Program-made: the position numbers and the translations under genes | Assembly: GCA_002344885.1 (NCBI GenBank) | Contig: DDUQ01000135.1 | Span: 1 to 9,463, forward strand | Source: Comamonadaceae bacterium UBA2334 | GTDB lineage: Bacteria; Pseudomonadota; Gammaproteobacteria; Burkholderiales; Burkholderiaceae_C | DNA length: 9,463 bases | Direction of reading: 5' to 3' | Notes under the pieces: generated by a model | Database searches by the model: none | Told to the model about the DNA's origin: nothing | The model's input: only the letters and a program-made list of their open reading frames with translations | Part shown: one piece after another, positions 6,513 through 9,463 of the stretch | Layout: each line of letters opens with the position of its first letter | Numbering within the stretch: the first letter of the stretch is position 1

Positions 6513-7069
6513 GCCCCAGATTTTGCCGCAACGTCAAACACCAGACAGGTGGTGGTGGCGTGGGCGTACAGCTTGCCGTCTGGGCCGACCAGCCTGGCAT
6601 CTGCCGTGGCCAATTGGCGCCCGCAGTGCACCACGGAGCCAACGGCGCGCACCCGCTTCACATCGGGCGTGAGTGCGCGAACAATGTTGACGCTCAACTC
6701 TGCGGTGGTGTAGGCACGACCCTCCGGCATCAGGGTGTGCACGGCACAGCCGAGGGCGGAGTCGAGCAGGGTGGCAAACCAGCCACCGTGTACGGTGCCC
6801 ATGGGGTTGAAGTGTTGGCTGCCCGGTGTGCCCTGAAAAACAGCGCGACCCTCGCCAACTTCGATCAGGCAGAAATCCAAGGTGCGGGCAATAGCCGCAT
6901 AGGGCAACTCCCCGGCCAGCATGGCCTGCATGGTTTGCAGCCCGTTTTTGCCTGCCAGTTGAGCGCGGGTGGCCACGCCAGGTCCGGGGCCTTTGGACAG
7001 CCGTTCCAGTGTGTCCGCTTCAGCCTGCAGCCAGGCGTGGAGGGTGTCTTGATGAGATGCTTGAGTCAT
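6509..7069 (-). CDS. PaaI-like hotdog-fold thioesterase
   Basis: This 186-residue protein carries a PaaI/YbgC-type hotdog domain from about residue 58 to the end. The core GTVHGGWFATLLDSALGCAV (91-110) has the His94-Gly-Gly turn and Asp103, which is typical of PaaI-type acyl-CoA thioesterases. The N-terminal 55 residues are a mostly helical extension seen in some family members. Such enzymes release CoA from aromatic or acyl thioesters in the cytoplasm; the substrate cannot be told here. I chose the ATG at 7069 (MTQASHQD). The frame stays open far upstream, but that part reads the antisense of the marR gene. No ribosome binding site is visible. It is the first gene of a unit with gloA and the ChaC-like gene, and is transcribed divergently from marR across a 51-base gap containing the palindromic sites. 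Confidence 0.88.
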   Translation of the reverse strand: MTQASHQDTLHAWLQAEADTLERLSKGPGPGVATRAQLAGKNGLQTMQAMLAGELPYAAIARTLDFCLIEVGEGRAVFQGTPGSQHFNPMGTVHGGWFATLLDSALGCAVHTLMPEGRAYTTAELSVNIVRALTPDVKRVRAVGSVVHCGRQLATADARLVGPDGKLYAHATTTCLVFDVAAKSGA

Positions 7070-7085
7070 GGCGGTTGGGCATGTG

Positions 7086-7113
7086 TTGTATATGCAATGA
7101 TTGTAGATACAAT
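7086..7113 (+). promoter_or_regulatory. Predicted marR promoter
   Basis: TTGTAT (7086-7091) and TACAAT (7108-7113) are separated by 16 bases and resemble sigma-70 -35 and -10 boxes; the -10 box is the better match. Transcription would begin close to 7120, almost at the marR ATG, so the messenger could be leaderless. That fits the lack of a ribosome binding site. Both boxes lie inside the palindromic sites. Confidence 0.4.
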
Positions 7114-7115
7114 CA
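7086..7115. promoter_or_regulatory. Tandem palindromic operator in the divergent thioesterase/marR gap
   Basis: Two copies of TTGTAKATRCAA lie at 7086-7097 and 7101-7112, 15 bases centre to centre and identical at 10 of 12 positions. The second is the core of an 18-base site (7098-7115) with perfect 8-base arms, TGATTGTA and TACAATCA, around a 2-base GA centre. The first is an imperfect palindrome (10 of 12 symmetric). Sites of this size and symmetry are typical for MarR dimers. Binding here would cover the predicted promoters of both flanking genes. The assignment to the adjacent MarR protein is inference from position. Confidence 0.7.
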
Positions 7116-7116
7116 A
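7087..7116 (-). promoter_or_regulatory. Predicted promoter of the thioesterase-gloA-ChaC unit
   Basis: Read on the - strand, TTGATT (7116-7111) and TATACA (7092-7087) are 18 bases apart and fit a modest sigma-70 promoter. The start would be near 7080, about 11 bases before the ATG at 7069. It overlaps the marR promoter completely, so one bound regulator could block both. Confidence 0.4.
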
Positions 7117-7120
7117 GTTC

Positions 7121-7651
7121 ATGACTGATGCACCGGTGACACCAGACCAAATTGAGCCTGTCACAGGTAGACATGTGCCGGGTAAGCCACAGGGCTGTAC
7201 CAACATGAAGCTGCGGCAGCTGACGCGAGCCGTGGGATCCCATTTCGATGCAGTGGTGGGGGCCAGCGGTCTGAAAGGCACGCAGTACTCGCTGTTGTCG
7301 CATGTCGTCAAAATGGGGCCGATTCGCCCCGTCACGCTGGCGTACACCATGAAGCTGGCACCGTCCACGCTGTCTCGCAACCTGAAGCCGCTGATCGATG
7401 CAGGGTGGGTCACCACCTGTCCAGGCGAAGATGACAGAGGGCACTTGGTGGTGGCCACCGAGGCCGGTGTTGCGTTGCGGGCAGACGCCCAACGCCAGTG
7501 GCTGAGTGCCCAACTGGCCATCAACCAGCGGCTGGGCGTTGACAATGTGGTGGCGCTGCATGCCTTGCTGGACACCTGTCTGGCCTTGCTCTATGCGCCG
7601 CCCGATACTTCCCTCAATACCCAGGACGATGACCTTGAACGACACCCATGA
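7121..7651 (+). CDS. MarR-family winged-helix transcriptional regulator
   Basis: This 176-residue regulator has the MarR layout: N-terminal dimer helix (CTNMKLRQLTRAVGSHFDAVV, from about 26), a helix starting LKGTQYSLLSHV (51-62), recognition helix with APSTLSRNLKPLIDAGW (80-96), and a wing DDRGHLVVAT (104-113) with the conserved Asp-Arg pair. A final helical region runs to about 158. The cysteine at residue 26, just before the LRQLTR helix, recalls MarR members that keep a Cys there; redox sensing is possible but unproven. I chose the ATG at 7121. An in-frame ATG at 7097 would add MIVDTIKF but would place the operator inside the coding region. It is divergent from the thioesterase unit and overlaps the cupin gene by 23 bases. 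Autoregulation plus control of the divergent unit is the simplest model. The ligand is unknown. Confidence 0.88.
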   Translation: MTDAPVTPDQIEPVTGRHVPGKPQGCTNMKLRQLTRAVGSHFDAVVGASGLKGTQYSLLSHVVKMGPIRPVTLAYTMKLAPSTLSRNLKPLIDAGWVTTCPGEDDRGHLVVATEAGVALRADAQRQWLSAQLAINQRLGVDNVVALHALLDTCLALLYAPPDTSLNTQDDDLERHP

Positions 7652-8030
7652 TGTTTTCACCCAGGTGGTGCTGTACACCGACAGCGATGGCCGGGCCCGT
7701 TTTGCCGAACGGCAGATTGCTTTGACCGAGGGATCGCCTGCTGCGCGCTTGTCGGCGTGCATGCCCAGCGGCGGATTGCAGCTCAGGCGCAGCCCGGTGG
7801 GCTTTCGCAGCGAGTTTCATTGCACCACCACCCCGCAATGGTTGTTTGTGCTGCAGGGCCAGATGGAGATTGGTTTGCAGGACGGCACGCGCCGGGTTTT
7901 TGGCCCAGGCGAGCATTTCTACTCGAACGACACGTTGCCAGTAGGGGCGGTGTTTGACCCGGCTGTGCATGGCCATTGCAGCCGGCAGCTGGGTGATGAG
8001 CCGTTGGTGACTGCATTCGTGAGAGGCTGA
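7629..8030 (+). CDS. Small cupin-fold protein
   Basis: This 133-residue single-domain protein shows a cupin-like pattern. FHCTTTPQWLFVLQGQMEI (63-81) corresponds to cupin motif 1 and GTRRVFGPGEHFYSND (86-101) to motif 2. In motif 1 the usual His-x-His and Glu ligands read His64-x-Thr66 and Gln70, so only part of the common metal site is kept. It may bind no metal, or bind it differently. The function is unknown; a small-molecule binding or enzymatic role is possible. The ATG at 7629 lies 23 bases inside marR, with AGGA at 7623-7626 only two bases before it. No later start keeps the N-terminal strand. The overlap with marR indicates co-transcription, so its product may work on or with the signal sensed by the regulator. 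Confidence 0.75.
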   Translation: MTLNDTHDVFTQVVLYTDSDGRARFAERQIALTEGSPAARLSACMPSGGLQLRRSPVGFRSEFHCTTTPQWLFVLQGQMEIGLQDGTRRVFGPGEHFYSNDTLPVGAVFDPAVHGHCSRQLGDEPLVTAFVRG

Positions 8031-8043
8031 TACCTCCATCCAC

Positions 8044-8074
8044 AAAAAAGCCCCTGGCATTTCCGCCAGAGGCT
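8044..8074 (-). terminator. Intrinsic terminator of the RhlE-type helicase gene
   Basis: On the - strand a 10-base stem with one mismatch (8074-8065 with 8058-8049), a 6-base loop and a run of six T (8049-8044) follow the helicase stop at 8107 by about 30 bases. On the + strand the tail is only CTT, so it would terminate the cupin transcript less well, though the stem could still help. It separates the two convergent genes. Confidence 0.88.
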
Positions 8075-8106
8075 CTTGAGTGACCGGCCTGTTTCAGAAC
8101 GGGTGT

Positions 8107-9463
8107 TCAGCGAAGGCGGCCGAATGAGGTCCTGAGCGGATCGGCAGGGCCTCCTTTGTCGCCACGTTGACCACCGCGTCCACCGCCGCCGCCACCACGG
8201 TTGCGGTTGCCGCCGCGTCCGCCGAGTGAATCGATGCTGGTGCGCAACGGGTCTGGCTGGCCGCCATTGGATGGTTTGAACCGGGGTTCACGGATGCGCA
8301 TGCTGCCCAGGTGGGCGTTGGGGCCGGGCTGACGTTCGTAACCGTCATCGTTGTCATCGCGAGGGCCACGGTTGGCGCGTTCGTGACGCGGCTGATTGGG
8401 TTGACCCGAGGCCTCGCGTGGGGGTTGTGCGCGCGGGTGTCCGCCACCGTTGCCCTGACCGTTGCGACCCTGGCCGCTGCGTTGACGGCGGTCGCGGTCA
8501 CGGCGTGGCGGGCGACCATCGCGCTGGCCATCACGGGATCCTTCGCGTGAACCTTCGCGGGGCGCTTGCGCCAGCTGACCGTCGGGCGGGATTTCTCCGG
8601 ATGACTGAGCTTGCGATCCACCCTGATGACGGCCACTGCCTTTTGCGCCCTGTTCATTGGCTTTGCGTTCACGCACGCGCTGCAGCATTTCAGTGCGCGC
8701 AGCCTTGGCAGCGGCGGCCATCACCTCACGGCTGGGCGGCTTACCCAGCCCGCCCCAGATGGTCTGCCGACCCATGGCAATGGGCTCGGCCTTTTCACCG
8801 GGTTCAGGGCCGAAGCCGTCGATGACCTTGACCTCAATGCGCTGCTTGGTGAAACGCTCGATGTCCTGCATGAAGCCCTCTTCGTCCATGCAGACCAGGT
8901 TGACCGCCTCGCCACTGGCCCCGGCGCGGCCCGTGCGTCCGATCCGGTGCACATAGTCTTCGCTGATGTTCGGGATTTCATAGTTCACCACGTGCGGCAG
9001 ATCGTCGATGTCGATGCCACGCGCAGCGATGTCGGTGGCCACCAGCGCACGGATTTCGCCACTCTTGAAACCGGCAAGCGCCTGCGTCCGGGCAGCCTGG
9101 CTCTTGTTGCCGTGCAGCGCCATGGCGTTGATGCCGTTCTTGCACAGGTATTCGGCCACGTTGTTGGCACCGAACTTGGTGCGGGTGAACACCAGCACCT
9201 GGCTCCAGTTGTGCTCGTTGATGATGTGAACCAGCACGGCCTTCTTTTTGCCACGCCCCACCGGGTGGATGACCTGGGAGATGCGCTGAACCGTGGTGTT
9301 GCGCGGGGTGACCTGAATGCTTTGCGGATCGCGCAGCAGGCCGTTGGCCAGGTCCCTGATTTCGTCGCTGAACGTCGCGGAGAACAGCAGACTCTGCTTC
9401 TGTGCAGGCACCATGGCCAGCACTTTCTTCACGTCATGGATGAATCCCATGTCCAGCATGCGG
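8107..9463 (-). CDS. rhlE: RhlE-type DEAD-box RNA helicase, 3' part (5' end outside window)
   Basis: This is an ATP-dependent RNA helicase, probably acting in ribosome assembly or RNA decay. The window holds about 450 codons and the frame stays open to the edge, reading RMLDMGF, the sequence that follows the DEAD box. The Q motif, Walker A and DEAD box lie to the right and are not seen. Counting from the Met at 9459, motif III SAT is at 27-29, motif IV VLVFTRTK at 88-95, motif V ATDIAARGID at 141-150, and motif VI HRIGRTGR at 171-178. From about residue 240 to the end is a long disordered, charged and Gly-rich tail with RGG repeats and two DPLRTS motifs. That tail, together with the core, favours RhlE over DbpA, SrmB or CsdA, but without the N-terminus the exact class is not certain. 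Confidence 0.88.
   Translation of the reverse strand, partial: RMLDMGFIHDVKKVLAMVPAQKQSLLFSATFSDEIRDLANGLLRDPQSIQVTPRNTTVQRISQVIHPVGRGKKKAVLVHIINEHNWSQVLVFTRTKFGANNVAEYLCKNGINAMALHGNKSQAARTQALAGFKSGEIRALVATDIAARGIDIDDLPHVVNYEIPNISEDYVHRIGRTGRAGASGEAVNLVCMDEEGFMQDIERFTKQRIEVKVIDGFGPEPGEKAEPIAMGRQTIWGGLGKPPSREVMAAAAKAARTEMLQRVRERKANEQGAKGSGRHQGGSQAQSSGEIPPDGQLAQAPREGSREGSRDGQRDGRPPRRDRDRRQRSGQGRNGQGNGGGHPRAQPPREASGQPNQPRHERANRGPRDDNDDGYERQPGPNAHLGSMRIREPRFKPSNGGQPDPLRTSIDSLGGRGGNRNRGGGGGGRGGQRGDKGGPADPLRTSFGRLR

Noticed and set aside
6560..7120. Upstream extension of the marR frame to 6560
   Set aside because: It reads antisense through the thioesterase. The MarR fold is complete from 7121.
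7070..7762. Upstream extension of the thioesterase frame to 7762
   Set aside because: It would read antisense through marR and the operator region. The hotdog protein is complete from the ATG at 7069.
8150..8560. Repetitive GC-rich stretch that could be taken for a DNA repeat array
   Set aside because: It encodes the Gly/Arg-rich helicase tail. The repeats are irregular at DNA level, with no constant repeat-spacer pattern, so it is not CRISPR or a satellite.
8107..9459. Treating the Met at 9459 as the true helicase start
   Set aside because: The preceding codon reads Arg and completes RMLDMGF, which follows the DEAD box inside the helicase core. The gene is cut by the window edge.
1..9463. 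Defence system, mobile element, phage island or biosynthetic cluster
   Set aside because: No transposase, integrase, toxin-antitoxin pair, nuclease-effector or biosynthetic core gene was found. Composition is even, and most genes are housekeeping types.

Overview
This 9.5 kb, GC-rich window looks like ordinary chromosome from a betaproteobacterium, most likely order Burkholderiales (Comamonadaceae-like). This rests on protein sequence and gene order: an AI-2E/PerM-type membrane protein, hda, a HAD-IB phosphatase, pcnB and folK in tight succession. I see no rRNA or tRNA gene, insertion sequence, CRISPR array or phage gene.

Left block (179-4826, + strand): five genes run without gaps and overlap by 1, 4, 4 and 8 bases, so this is very probably one translationally coupled operon. 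It encodes an eight-helix-class permease/exporter, Hda (DnaA inactivation at the sliding clamp), a small HAD phosphatase, poly(A) polymerase I with an arginine-rich tail, and FolK (folate synthesis). The 178 bases before it hold promoter-like and hairpin-like sequence but no gene I can support.

Middle block (7069 down to 4829, - strand): a PaaI-like hotdog thioesterase, glyoxalase I (gloA), a ChaC-family gamma-glutamylcyclotransferase and pdxH. The first three are tightly packed; pdxH follows 41 bases after the ChaC-like gene. GloA uses glutathione to clear methylglyoxal, whereas ChaC-type enzymes break glutathione down. PdxH makes pyridoxal phosphate. The block converges on folK with only 2 bases between stop codons.

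Right-middle block (7121-8030, + strand): a MarR-family regulator and an overlapping small cupin protein, transcribed divergently from the thioesterase operon. The 51-base divergent gap holds two tandem copies of a palindrome-like site, TTGTAKATRCAA, one inside an 18-base perfect-arm palindrome. It also holds plausible promoters in both directions. This is the clearest regulatory signal in the window. It suggests that the MarR protein controls both its own unit and the thioesterase-gloA-ChaC unit.

Right end (8107-9463, - strand): the 3' part of a RhlE-type DEAD-box RNA helicase gene, cut by the window edge, with a long disordered RGG-rich tail containing a duplicated DPLRTS motif. A good intrinsic terminator follows it at 8044-8074.

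Most of the window is housekeeping. I do not see a convincing novel system. The best candidates for follow-up are the tandem MarR operator, the possible glutathione/electrophile module it would control, and the duplicated motif in the helicase tail.
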